Assembly (NCBI RefSeq): GCF_000807675.2
Contig: NZ_CP019962.1
Location: forward strand, 4,127,157 to 4,191,156
Length of the DNA: 64,000 nucleotides
Source of the DNA: Eubacterium limosum
Lineage (GTDB): Bacteria; Bacillota; Clostridia; Eubacteriales; Eubacteriaceae
Direction of reading: 5' to 3'
Both the position numbers and the translations under genes were made by a program. The notes beneath the pieces are model-generated. The model searched no databases and was not told the DNA's origin. It saw only the letters and a program-made list of their open reading frames with translations. Of this stretch, positions 52,704 to 60,575 are shown piece by piece (position 1 is the first letter of the stretch; each line of letters opens with the position of its first letter).

Positions 52704-53360
52704 ATGCCTGAATCTATTTCCTTTCTCCCGTTTTGGGATGCCCTGACCGATTCAGAAAAGGCCGCCATCAATCAAAGCATTTTTATCCAGAAATATGAAA
52801 AGGGAACTGTGATCCATCAATACAGCGGCAATTGTATCGGTCTCAATATTCTTCAAAAGGGGCGCGCACGCATTTTCATTGCCTCACCCGAAGGGGATGA
52901 AATCACTTTATGCCGCCTGCTTGAAGGCGAGGTCTGCATCCTCAGTGCTGCCTGCATGATCCACAATCTGAATTTTGATATTGATATTGCCTATGAGGAG
53001 GATACGGAGAGCTGCATCATCCCAAAGGATGTCTTTAAGGCCATCAGCGATACAAACCCAACTGTGAAGGATTTTACCCTTGGCATGGTCGCCAACAACT
53101 TTTCCATCATCATGGATCGTTTTAATCAGTTTGCCTTCTCCAGTATGCGAAACCGTTTATCCAATGCTCTTTTAGAGCACTACCGTCTGGAAAAAAGCAA
53201 AACGCTCCATTTAACGCATGATGCACTGGCGCGGGATTTAGGAACGGCCCGCGAGGTCGTAACCCGTCTGCTCAACCAGTTTCAATCCGAAGGGCTCGTT
53301 CACCTCTCCCGCGGAGAAATCACGCTTCTGGACCCGGAATCCCTTTATTTAAGCTCTTAA
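52704..53360 (+). CDS. Crp/Fnr-family transcriptional regulator
   Basis: A 218-residue regulator with an N-terminal cupin-like sensor domain (FIQKYEKGTVIHQYSGNCIGLNILQKGRARIFIASPEGDEITLCRLLEGEVC begins it) and a C-terminal winged helix: LTHDALARDLGTAREVVTRLLNQFQSEGLV. Several cysteines occur in the sensor (GNCIG, GEVCIL, AACMIH, ESCII), but not the four-cysteine iron-sulfur arrangement of FNR. The ATG at 52704 has GGAGG. Position opposite the osmC-like gene suggests a redox or peroxide role, which is inference. Confidence 0.88.
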   Translation: MPESISFLPFWDALTDSEKAAINQSIFIQKYEKGTVIHQYSGNCIGLNILQKGRARIFIASPEGDEITLCRLLEGEVCILSAACMIHNLNFDIDIAYEEDTESCIIPKDVFKAISDTNPTVKDFTLGMVANNFSIIMDRFNQFAFSSMRNRLSNALLEHYRLEKSKTLHLTHDALARDLGTAREVVTRLLNQFQSEGLVHLSRGEITLLDPESLYLSS

Positions 53361-53442
53361 AATAACTATTTACAGTATTATTTTCGTATTTAAAAAGCCG
53401 GCATTTTGATCTGAACCCAAAAAGTTAGACAAAAGAATTAAA

Positions 53443-54333
53443 TCAAGAAACTTCGAGGGCTTGCTTCCTGTGAACAGCAGGAGGTAAGCCCTTTAGCTTG
53501 GCTTTGATACGACGGTTATTGTAGTAGTCAAGGTACTCGATCAGCTCGGCTTTGAACTGATCCATAGAGTCAAACTCTTTCATGTATAGGAGCTCGCTCT
53601 TCACTAGTCCAAAGAAGTTCTCTATCACAGCATTGTCAAGACAGTTGCTCTTTCTGCTCATGCTCTGCTTGATACTATGATCTTTAAGCAACTTCTGATA
53701 CTGCTTGTGTTGGTACTGCCAGCCCTGATCGGAGTGGAGGATCGGTTCTGCCCTGCGGGGCAGAACCGACAGCGCCCGCCTCGCCATGTTCAGCACCAGA
53801 GACAGAGCCGGACGTTCGCTAATAGTGTAGCTCACAAGGTAGCTCGAATGGAGATCGAGTATCGGTGAGAGATAGCGTTTCCGTCCGAAGAGAGAGAACT
53901 CCGTGACGTCCGTTACCCACTTCTCGTTCGGCGCCGAGGTGCTGAAATCTCTCTCAAGCAGGTTCGGTGCTACCTTCCCGACTTCGCCCTTGTAGGAGCG
54001 ATATTTCTTAATGCGTACCATGCATTTTATCTTCTCTTCATTCATCAATCGCAAAACGGTTTTGTGATTGATGACGTAACCACGGTTGTGCATTTCCATG
54101 GTTATCCTTCGATAGCCATATCGTCCCTTGTTCTCATGGAATATGTCAGTGATCTGTTTCCTTATCTCGTTGTCCTTGTCCTCGTCCTTCATGTGCTTGA
54201 TGTAGTAATAGTACGTAGAACGGGGAAGCTCTGCTATCTCCAACAGCAGCGACAGCTTGAATTCATGCCTTAATTCCCAGATCATTTGCGCCCTTTGCCT
54301 TGGCGTTCCTCTTCCTGAATTAAGGCTCGCCAT
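53443..54333 (-). CDS. IS3-family transposase OrfB (DDE integrase domain)
   Basis: A 296-residue catalytic subunit. The rve-type core has the three acidic residues: first in WVTDVTEF near residue 140, second in ILHSDQGWQYQH near 200, third in NCLDNAVIENFFGLVKSE near 236. An N-terminal HTH_21-like region (GRYGYRRITMEMHNRG) precedes them. It is normally made as an OrfA-OrfB fusion by -1 slippage on A7 at 54333-54339; the ATG here uses the last A of that run. The frame is intact. Confidence 0.93.
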   Translation of the reverse strand: MASLNSGRGTPRQRAQMIWELRHEFKLSLLLEIAELPRSTYYYYIKHMKDEDKDNEIRKQITDIFHENKGRYGYRRITMEMHNRGYVINHKTVLRLMNEEKIKCMVRIKKYRSYKGEVGKVAPNLLERDFSTSAPNEKWVTDVTEFSLFGRKRYLSPILDLHSSYLVSYTISERPALSLVLNMARRALSVLPRRAEPILHSDQGWQYQHKQYQKLLKDHSIKQSMSRKSNCLDNAVIENFFGLVKSELLYMKEFDSMDQFKAELIEYLDYYNNRRIKAKLKGLPPAVHRKQALEVS

Positions 54334-54635
54334 TTTTTTAAGTATACATTCTCCGATCGAAGCCTTTGTACTTCGGCGATGAGATCCTCTTCGACCTCCG
54401 GCTTGAGCTGCTTTCGCGGTCTGCCGCCGCCTTTACTGCCGCGGCCTCGCCGTTCTACATACAGTCCTTCCGAGCCTTCCTCGAGATAGATGCGCTCCCA
54501 AAGCTGCAGAGAATATCGACTAACACCCTATTGTGTTGACACTTCCCTTTGGCTAAGTCCGCCATTACGCACTAATTCAACCAGCTTCTGCTTTAATTCA
54601 CCGGTGTATTTCTTGTTTGGTATTCCTTTTGGCAT
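54282..54635 (-). pseudogene. IS3-family OrfA interrupted by an in-frame TAG at codon 36
   Basis: The frame begins MPKGIPNKKYTGELKQKL, a helix-turn-helix transposase subunit, and reads to QREVSTQ before TAG at 54530-54528. It then continues GVSRYSLQLWERIYLEEG, GRPRKQLKPEVEEDLIAEVQRLRSE, into the slippery run and stops at TGA (54284-54282). Related OrfA proteins have an ordinary residue between Q and GVSRYS. Unless the amber codon is read through, no fusion transposase can be made, so this copy is probably immobile. Confidence 0.8.
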
Positions 54636-54736
54636 ATAAAATTACCCCACTTGTTAGTATTATACCACATGTCTAACAAATGGGGTTCACTTCAGGGATA
54701 CCGGCTTTTTTCTATCAACTCTTCTTTTGTCTCTTT

Positions 54737-55690
54737 TTATTTTTGACGAGGCGCAATTTTAGGCTTGCTGTCATCCTCTACCAGTGTTTTCAGAGAGGCG
54801 GCTAAACCCGCAAGACCTTGTATCTCTGATGGAATAATGATCTTCGTCGCTTTCCCATCAGCTGCCCTTTCAAAAGCTTCAAGGCTTTTAATGGCGATTA
54901 CCTCTTTAATCGGCTCGGCCTCATTCATCATCTTAACCCCTTCAGCCGTTGCCTTCTGCACCTTAAGGATCGCTTCTGCTTCCCCTTCGGCTCGGCGTAT
55001 CTGGGCTTCCTTATCAGCCTCAGCTTCCAGAATCGCTGCTTCCTTTTGAGCCTGGGCCTGGAGAATCAACGCTTCCTTTTCACCTTCTGCTACGAGTACC
55101 GCGCTTTTCTTTTCGCCCTCTGCCTGGAGAATTTTTTCACGCCGCTCACGCTCTGCCTTCATCTGGCGTTCCATGGCGTTTTGAATCTCGGTCGGCGGCA
55201 TAATATTTTTCAGCTCAACGCGGTTAATCTTAATCCCCCACGGGTCGGTTGCCTCGTCCAAAATGATCCGCATCTGCGAATTGATGGTATCTCTGGAGGT
55301 CAGGGTCTGGTCCAGCTCGAGATCCCCAATAATATTACGAAGCGTCGTAGCCGTAAGGTTTTCAATGGCCCGCATCGGGTGATCGACACCATACATATAA
55401 AATTTCGGATCTGTCACCTGCATGTAGATTACTGTATCGATCTGCATGGTAACATTATCCTTGGTGATAACCGGCTGCGGTGGAAAATCCGCCACGCTTT
55501 CCTTGAGGCTGATCCGTTTTGAAATTTTATCAATAATCGGAATCGCCATATGAAAGCCGGTTTCCCAGGTGGCATGATAAGCGCCTAAGCGCTCAATAAC
55601 ATAAGCGTGTGCCTGCGGCACAATCCTGGTATTGAGTACAACCAGCACCACTACCACAATAATCAGGATCAATAGAAAAATAAAACCCAT
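54737..55690 (-). CDS. SPFH/stomatin-like membrane protein (paraslipin)
   Basis: A 317-residue protein. A hydrophobic N-terminal anchor (FIFLLILIIVVVVLVVL) is followed by the SPFH band-7 domain: RIVPQAHAYVIERLGAYHATWETGFHMAIPIIDKI, VSLKES-like ISLKESVADFPPQPVITKDNV, and VELKNIMPPTEIQNAMERQMKAERERR. A long alanine/glutamate coiled coil and a C-terminal GLAGLAASL segment follow. It is of the paraslipin/QmcA type, which forms large membrane scaffolds. It lies 11 bp after an NfeD gene, the standard partner. Confidence 0.93.
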   Translation of the reverse strand: MGFIFLLILIIVVVVLVVLNTRIVPQAHAYVIERLGAYHATWETGFHMAIPIIDKISKRISLKESVADFPPQPVITKDNVTMQIDTVIYMQVTDPKFYMYGVDHPMRAIENLTATTLRNIIGDLELDQTLTSRDTINSQMRIILDEATDPWGIKINRVELKNIMPPTEIQNAMERQMKAERERREKILQAEGEKKSAVLVAEGEKEALILQAQAQKEAAILEAEADKEAQIRRAEGEAEAILKVQKATAEGVKMMNEAEPIKEVIAIKSLEAFERAADGKATKIIIPSEIQGLAGLAASLKTLVEDDSKPKIAPRQK

Positions 55691-55701
55691 TTTGTCCTCC
55701 T

Positions 55702-56151
55702 TTAAAGTTTATACTTACGGACCATGGCTTTAACGCCCTCGATCCGCTCTACCAGTACTTCGGAACCGGCCGGCAGAATATCGTTATCCATTACGCTGCG
55801 GGCGGTCCATATCTTACCATCTACCTCAATGCTCCCTGTACCATGCAGATTATCAATCTCCTCCAGAACAACGGCTCTGAAACCAACGATACGGTCCGCA
55901 TTGGTTTTTGATTCCTTTGGCCTGATAAATCGTTTGATAAAAGGCCGGGTCAACAAAAGCAGAATAAGGGAGACACCGATAAAGAGACCTGTCTGCAGGC
56001 CAACTCCGCCGCCAGCCAGCGCGCAGATCAATGCCGCGCCTGAGCCAAAGCAGAACCAAATAGAAACCAGAGCGCCCACTGTTAAAATCTCTGCTATCAA
56101 AAAAACTGCAAGCAGTACGATCCACACTGTGACCATGCTGATACCCTCCAT
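55702..56151 (-). CDS. NfeD family membrane protein
   Basis: A 149-residue protein with two to three hydrophobic helices (VWIVLLAVFLIAEI; VSIWFCFGSGAALICALAGGG; LFIGVSLILLLLTRPFI) and a C-terminal OB-fold domain (DRIVGFRAVVLEEIDNLHGTGSIEVDGKIWTARS and PAGSEVLVERIEGVKAMVRK). Short NfeD proteins of this type work with SPFH proteins in membrane microdomains. The ATG at 56151 is chosen because GGAGG is seven bases upstream. Confidence 0.92.
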   Translation of the reverse strand: MEGISMVTVWIVLLAVFLIAEILTVGALVSIWFCFGSGAALICALAGGGVGLQTGLFIGVSLILLLLTRPFIKRFIRPKESKTNADRIVGFRAVVLEEIDNLHGTGSIEVDGKIWTARSVMDNDILPAGSEVLVERIEGVKAMVRKYKL

Positions 56152-56264
56152 ATTAACGCCTCCTTTCACTTATGTTGAAACCATTATAACCTAATTTACG
56201 CTGAATTAACAGCTTCTTTTAAAAGCTTTACATTTTCTTTATATTTTAGGCGTATTTTAGTTGT

Positions 56265-57428
56265 TTATTCTTTTACCTGGTCAAGATACCGGCAGATAAT
56301 CAGCCACATTAACAGCAAATCATTCATATTTTCTTTTGGTTCTATCCCCAGACACTGATCTACCTTCTTTTTTCTGAAAATAACTGTATTTTTGTGCAAA
56401 AACATTTCATTGGCTGTCTGTTCATAGCGAAAACCATTTTCCAGAAGATGCTTCATGGTCAATACCGCGTCCAGTACCCCCTTTCCAAAAGAATTTTCCA
56501 GCAGACTGATATAAGGGTCCAAAACCCTTTCCCGGGTCTCAGTCTCCATTTGATTATAAAAGCCCTCCGTTAAGCGTCGGTGGCTGAAAAACAATGCTGT
56601 ATCCTGGGGCAGTGAAACACTGTGGTACATTGCCACGGCATCCTCATAGGATTTCCGATAGCCATTGATCCCCGCGTGGTAGCCTCCGATAAAAAACCGA
56701 ATGGCCTGCTGGTCCTCCCTATCCAGATGCTTCAAAATATGTTCCTGATAATCCTTCAGCGTCTGTTCAATCTGCCAGGGCTCAGTTTGATCCAGTTTTT
56801 TAAAAACCAAAATATATCCGGCGGACATTACCACAGAAAGATCCTGCTTCGAGTGGTTTTTTGAACGCTTAATACGGTCCAGAAGTCTTTCATAGCCGCC
56901 TGGGTTTGGCCTGGCTTTGATGGAAATAATACAGGCTGCCCTTGGAAGCTCCATATTATAACCCATCCGCTGCCCCCAGCGCTTCATCTCCTCAGACGAC
57001 ATACCCGGACTGTCGCTGAGCAGCATTGTCACAAAAAGCTCCTTATCGTTTCGATGACGGTAAAACTGGTTCATGGATTCTTCCTGTTCGATGATCAGTT
57101 CTGCCGTCATTTTTACCAGCTTTCCAATGTTGCGGACTTCATCCGGTTTCCCGGTAATCCCCACAGCGCCCAAAACTTTCCCGTCTTTGCTGACAATGGG
57201 CATATTAATACCGGCCTTTACTCCCTGCAACTTGGCGGCATCCTCCTCCGTCACCTCATAAATGGCGCAGTCACGGATTGTCTGCATGGCTGTTTCGTGG
57301 AAGGTACCAATACGCTCAACGATCCCGCTGCCGATAATAATGGCGTTTTTATTCATGACATTGATATTATAGCCCAGGCTGTTCATTACTTCATCTGCAA
57401 TCTTCTGAGCAGTTTTTGAATCCAGCAT
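56265..57428 (-). CDS. CdaR-family transcriptional regulator
   Basis: A 387-residue regulator. The N-terminal sugar-diacid recognition domain begins LDSKTAQKIADEVMNSLGYNINVMN and contains IIGSGIVERIGTFHETA and GINMPIVSKDGKVLGAVGITG. The C-terminal PucR-type helix-turn-helix is LLENGFRYEQTANEMFLHKNTVIFRKKKVDQCLGI, with a slightly unusual FRKK in place of the typical YRLE/YRLN-like string. Known CdaR proteins activate glycerate, glucarate or galactarate use. It lies 15 bp after a glycerate kinase gene and probably activates that operon. Confidence 0.9.
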   Translation of the reverse strand: MLDSKTAQKIADEVMNSLGYNINVMNKNAIIIGSGIVERIGTFHETAMQTIRDCAIYEVTEEDAAKLQGVKAGINMPIVSKDGKVLGAVGITGKPDEVRNIGKLVKMTAELIIEQEESMNQFYRHRNDKELFVTMLLSDSPGMSSEEMKRWGQRMGYNMELPRAACIISIKARPNPGGYERLLDRIKRSKNHSKQDLSVVMSAGYILVFKKLDQTEPWQIEQTLKDYQEHILKHLDREDQQAIRFFIGGYHAGINGYRKSYEDAVAMYHSVSLPQDTALFFSHRRLTEGFYNQMETETRERVLDPYISLLENSFGKGVLDAVLTMKHLLENGFRYEQTANEMFLHKNTVIFRKKKVDQCLGIEPKENMNDLLLMWLIICRYLDQVKE

Positions 57429-57443
57429 TATTTTTATCCCCTT

Positions 57444-58574
57444 TTAACAGAACGCCCGAACCAGTCTGAACAGATTTCGGGCCGCGTTTGACAAATTCTC
57501 CTCTGCATGGTCCATTTGCCATTCAAGCCCTTCGCCGCTCTTCCAGGTCGAGAAAGCCGCTGTCAGTCCTTTTCCGTATAACGGTTCGTAGCCTTTCTCC
57601 AAGGCGCCGGAAAGGGCCACAGCCGGTACTCCCTGAGCCCTGGCACGGCCAGAAACGCCGCAAAGCACCTTGCCCATCGCACTCTGCTCATCCGTTCTTC
57701 CTTCCCCGGTTACAACAAGATCTGCCCCCTGAAGATGACGGTCAAATTCCAGGACATCCAACACAATTTCAAGCCCCGGTCTCAGCTCTGCCCCCATAAA
57801 TGCCACAAAGGGCAGGGCCAATCCTCCAGCCGCGCCAATTCCAGGCAATTCACGATATTCCTGTCCCTTCTGTCTGGCTATAAGCCCTTCAAAATGGTTT
57901 AGCCCCATGTCTAACAGACGGATCATTTCAGTATCCGCACCTTTTTGAGGGCCATAGATGGCCGCAGAGCCCAACGGCCCGCAAAGGGGATTAACCACAT
58001 CGCAGGCGATGGTTATCTTTGTTTCCTGCCATTGCCTGTCGACAGCTGAAAAATCAACAGTGGCTATCTTCTCCAGACCTTTTCCGGATAAAGGCACGGA
58101 ACATCCCTCTTTATCCAGAAACTGTGCTCCCAGAGCCGCGGCCGCGCCAATGCCCCCGTCGGTCGTTGCGCTGCCGCCAATACCAAGAATGATCTCCCTG
58201 CACCCTCTTTCCAGTGCATCCCGCATCAATTCACCAGTCCCATAAGTTGTTGTCTCCATGGGATTCCTTTTTTCCTCCAAAATCAACGGAAGCCCTGATG
58301 CCGCAGCCATCTCAATCACTGCGGTGCCGTCTTCTAATATGCCATACTCGGCTTCTGTTTCCTCGAATAAAGGGCCTTTTACCTTTGCGGTAATTCTCTC
58401 TCCCCCCGTTACAGCCAGCAGGCTGTCAACCATGCCTTCTCCGCCGTCGGATACCGGAAGCTTTATAATTTCAGCTGATTCAAAAATTTTTGCGGCTTCC
58501 CTGCCCACTACATTACAAAACGCTTCGGCCGACAGCGATCCTTTAAATGAATCTGGTGCTATGACAATTTTCAT
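57444..58574 (-). CDS. Glycerate kinase (GarK/GlxK type)
   Basis: A 376-residue kinase beginning MKIVIAPDSFKGSLSAEAF, the signature of the class I glycerate kinase family. KLPVSDGGEGMVDSLLAVTGGE, GIGGSATTDGGIGAAAALGAQFLD and LVVTGEGRTDEQSAMGKV are further conserved motifs. It phosphorylates D-glycerate to 2-phosphoglycerate. The ATG at 58574 has GGAGG upstream; the frame opens earlier without support. Its transcription start is not obvious because a terminator-like hairpin lies immediately upstream. Confidence 0.93.
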   Translation of the reverse strand: MKIVIAPDSFKGSLSAEAFCNVVGREAAKIFESAEIIKLPVSDGGEGMVDSLLAVTGGERITAKVKGPLFEETEAEYGILEDGTAVIEMAAASGLPLILEEKRNPMETTTYGTGELMRDALERGCREIILGIGGSATTDGGIGAAAALGAQFLDKEGCSVPLSGKGLEKIATVDFSAVDRQWQETKITIACDVVNPLCGPLGSAAIYGPQKGADTEMIRLLDMGLNHFEGLIARQKGQEYRELPGIGAAGGLALPFVAFMGAELRPGLEIVLDVLEFDRHLQGADLVVTGEGRTDEQSAMGKVLCGVSGRARAQGVPAVALSGALEKGYEPLYGKGLTAAFSTWKSGEGLEWQMDHAEENLSNAARNLFRLVRAFC

Positions 58575-58599
58575 TTTATCCTCCTGACAATTTTTCTTA

Positions 58600-58637
58600 A
58601 AAAGAAAAATAACATGGAAATTTCCTTCCATGTTATT
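58600..58637 (-). terminator. Terminator after the alpha/beta hydrolase
   Basis: AATAACATGGAA (58608-58619) pairs with TTCCATGTTATT (58626-58637). On the minus strand TTTTTCTTTTT follows, between the hydrolase end and the glycerate kinase start. Confidence 0.88.
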
Positions 58638-58649
58638 TTATCAAAATTT

Positions 58650-59459
58650 TTATGCTTCCACAAATTCCAGCAAAGTCTGATTAAATTTATCTGGTTCTTC
58701 CCAGAAAAGCATATGGCCGGATTCTTCAAAAAATACGGTCTTCGCATTTGGTATCACTTCGCCAACATAGGCGCTTCCCTGCCAGTCAAAAACATTGCTG
58801 TGACGCGCCACGCACACCAGCGTAGGCATATCGATAAAAGGAAGGAAGTCCCGCCAGTCCAGATTGGTATGGTCACGCATAACTTCGATTCTTACATAAG
58901 GCGGACATTTTGAGATTTCATCCGCAATAAATTTCACTTCTTCGTCTGATGGCGTATGGTGCAGGCAGGCGGTTGCCAGCCCCTCCGCACTTTCTCTCGG
59001 GGCATATTTGATATCATAACAGGTACGAATAAACATTTCCACATCATAGCAGCCGTTCTGCCCCCAAACCCAATCCGGGCCGGTGTACTGAAGCGGCGCC
59101 TGATCGACACATACCAGCTTGCTGACACGATGTTTTCCAAAAAGCTCAATATAGCTCCACAGGATAGCCGCCCCCATGGACCATCCCAAAACGGTTACGT
59201 CCTCAACGTCCAGATGATCCAGAAGATTTTTTACGTCCATCGCATAGCGTGAAATACGGTGGCTATGCATGACTTTTTCAGATTCTCCATGTCCTCTGTA
59301 GTCGAGAAGAATCACCTGACATTTTTCTGCCAGTACATCGCTGTTCTTTTTAAAGAACTGCGTGGTACAGGTCCAGCCTGGAATCATTAGAACCGGTTTC
59401 CCTTCACCCTTAACCTCATAATAAAGCTCAACATTATCATTTGTCTTAAATGTTGCCAT
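58650..59459 (-). CDS. Alpha/beta hydrolase
   Basis: A 269-residue hydrolase. VLMIPGWTC is the oxyanion loop, LDYRGHGESE follows, VTVLGWSMGAAILWSYI carries the nucleophile serine (G-W-S-M-G, near residue 96), and the late FFEESGHMLFWEEPDKFNQTLLEF has the catalytic histidine. The acid would be the aspartate near VCVARHSNVFDW. There is no signal peptide. The substrate is unknown. The ATG at 59459 has GGAGG seven bases upstream, and the gene stands alone between its own promoter region and a terminator. Confidence 0.88.
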   Translation of the reverse strand: MATFKTNDNVELYYEVKGEGKPVLMIPGWTCTTQFFKKNSDVLAEKCQVILLDYRGHGESEKVMHSHRISRYAMDVKNLLDHLDVEDVTVLGWSMGAAILWSYIELFGKHRVSKLVCVDQAPLQYTGPDWVWGQNGCYDVEMFIRTCYDIKYAPRESAEGLATACLHHTPSDEEVKFIADEISKCPPYVRIEVMRDHTNLDWRDFLPFIDMPTLVCVARHSNVFDWQGSAYVGEVIPNAKTVFFEESGHMLFWEEPDKFNQTLLEFVEA

Positions 59460-59673
59460 TTGCATACCTCCTGTTAACTTTCCATTTAATTGTTTTTATT
59501 GTAAACCTTTTTCATGCACAATACAATAGGGTTCAAGCACAGAAAAACCATTCTTCCATTGTACAACAATACAATCGCTCTCTTTTTAGGGATCGAAAAA
59601 CAGTCTTCCTGCCCGGCGCATCTGTGTTATAATACTATAATAATATATTCGCTATAAACTGGAGGTATAAACA

Positions 59674-60135
59674 ATGGGCGTATACAATGGCACTGGTTAC
59701 TTTATCAGCGCAGAGGATCTAAACCGGATAAAAATTTCCGAGATAGAGGCACAGTATCCAAAGGTCCGTGATATTTTTTTAAAGGAAAATAAAACGTCAT
59801 TTTCACCAGAAGAAGACTCTTTTCTCAGACTGCTGCAGGCCAGTGAACTGGCGACAGACGAAACGATTATCCAATACGGCGATTCTGTTCACTTTACAGG
59901 GATTTTCAAAAAATACCTCGACGAAGACGATATTAAACCAGGAACCGGAGATTATGAGATGGTCGAAAAGCTTTTAAATGAAGACGGCTATGATTATGCT
60001 GTCAGCAATGAAACTGAGTTGACGCCTTCCCTTGAGACACTCAATGTCATTCTCAGGGAGTTTGGGTTGATCAGCAATCATGACATTCTTGAAACCTACT
60101 GGTTTTTAATGCCATACATTGGAGACTGCCCGTAA
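59674..60135 (+). CDS. Hypothetical acidic protein
   Basis: A 153-residue acidic, soluble protein without a domain I recognise. It starts MGVYNGTGYFISAEDLNRIK, has an acidic mid-region (KKYLDEDDIKPGTGDYEMVEKLLNEDGYDY), and ends LETYWFLMPYIGDCP. Expression is likely: GGAGG lies eight bases before the ATG, TATAAT boxes lie near 59635, and a strong terminator follows the stop. It is monocistronic and not clearly related to its neighbours. Confidence 0.75.
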   Translation: MGVYNGTGYFISAEDLNRIKISEIEAQYPKVRDIFLKENKTSFSPEEDSFLRLLQASELATDETIIQYGDSVHFTGIFKKYLDEDDIKPGTGDYEMVEKLLNEDGYDYAVSNETELTPSLETLNVILREFGLISNHDILETYWFLMPYIGDCP

Positions 60136-60181
60136 AAAACAAAGCAGGAAACTTTAGGGGAAAAGTTTCCTGCTTTGTTTT
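60136..60181. terminator. Strong bidirectional terminator
   Basis: AACAAAGCAGGAAACTT pairs perfectly with AAGTTTCCTGCTTTGTT around a short loop, flanked by A-run and T-run. It ends the hypothetical gene (+) and can also end the micropeptide transcript (-). Confidence 0.92.
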
Positions 60182-60310
60182 TGAAAGATTATTTAATAAG
60201 GGGGTTTGAGGAGATCAAACTAATTTATAATCTAAGGGGAGGATTATTTAGTTTAATATGTAATTCGTTCTATATTTTAATTTATCAAATATTGGAGGGA
60301 GATTGTAAGA

Positions 60311-60370
60311 TTATTTGGAAGCTTTTAAAGCCTTTTCCATCATTGCTTTTAATGGGTTATAGTACATCAT
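60311..60370 (-). CDS. Micropeptide 2, MMYYNPLKAMMEKALKASK (19 aa)
   Basis: A 19-codon frame with ATG at 60370 and TAA at 60313-60311. AGAGGTG lies seven bases before the start, a good ribosome site. The peptide is cationic (net about +3) and could form an amphipathic helix after the proline. It is 13/19 identical to the peptide encoded 98 bp upstream on the same strand; NPLK, EK, ALK and the final K are kept. A GATAAT/ATTATC-type hairpin follows the upstream copy and a related one follows this copy near 60227-60252. I do not recognise the family. No longer protein gene competes for this position. Confidence 0.65.
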   Translation of the reverse strand: MMYYNPLKAMMEKALKASK

Positions 60371-60468
60371 TTCTTTTCACCTCTTTCAAGTTTGGTTATA
60401 TTTCAGATGATAATCTTAGGGGAAAAATTATCATTTCCTGATCTTTAAATATATTTACCCAGTTTTAA

Positions 60469-60528
60469 TTATTTAACACTTTTCAATGCTTTTTCTCTTA
60501 ATTTTTTTAATGGGTTATAGTAATACAT
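60469..60528 (-). CDS. Micropeptide 1, MYYYNPLKKLREKALKSVK (19 aa)
   Basis: A 19-codon frame with ATG at 60528 and TAA at 60471-60469, preceded by GAAGG seven bases upstream. It is the promoter-proximal member of a tandem pair. Net charge is about +5. Its sequence aligns end to end with the second peptide without gaps, and several nucleotide differences are synonymous (for example TAC/TAT context and AAA/AAG), as expected under selection on the peptide. The transcript should begin near 60569 from a MerR-type promoter, giving a leader of about 40 nt. Possible roles include a signalling peptide, membrane-active peptide or regulatory peptide; none is established. Confidence 0.68.
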   Translation of the reverse strand: MYYYNPLKKLREKALKSVK

Positions 60529-60575
60529 TTTATTGCCTTCTTTCTTGTCTTGGGCTGTTCCCTTAACTTGATTAC

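Larger units (their letters stand above)
53412..54689 (-). mobile_element. IS3-family insertion sequence (about 1.28 kb)
   Basis: Ends start TGAACCCAAAAAGTTAGACA (left) and, on the other strand, TGAACCCCATTTGTTAGACA (right): 16 of 20 bases match, and the termini are TG and CA as in IS3 elements. Two overlapping frames, orfA and orfB, lie inside on the minus strand with an A AAA AAA slippery run between them. No matching target duplication is evident in the immediate flanks. Confidence 0.9.
53392..54711. terminator. Bidirectional terminator split by an IS element
   Basis: AAAAAGCCGG at 53392-53401 and CCGGCTTTTT at 54701-54710 are perfectly complementary and lie on either side of the IS at 53412-54689. 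Joined, they would form a terminator with a loop of roughly 20 bases between the convergent Crp-type and SPFH genes. The IS therefore sits in the loop. Confidence 0.75.

Noticed and set aside
60175-60441. Plus-strand 88-codon frame over the micropeptide locus
   Set aside because: It begins in a terminator T-run, has no ribosome site and lies antisense to the micropeptide 2 gene.
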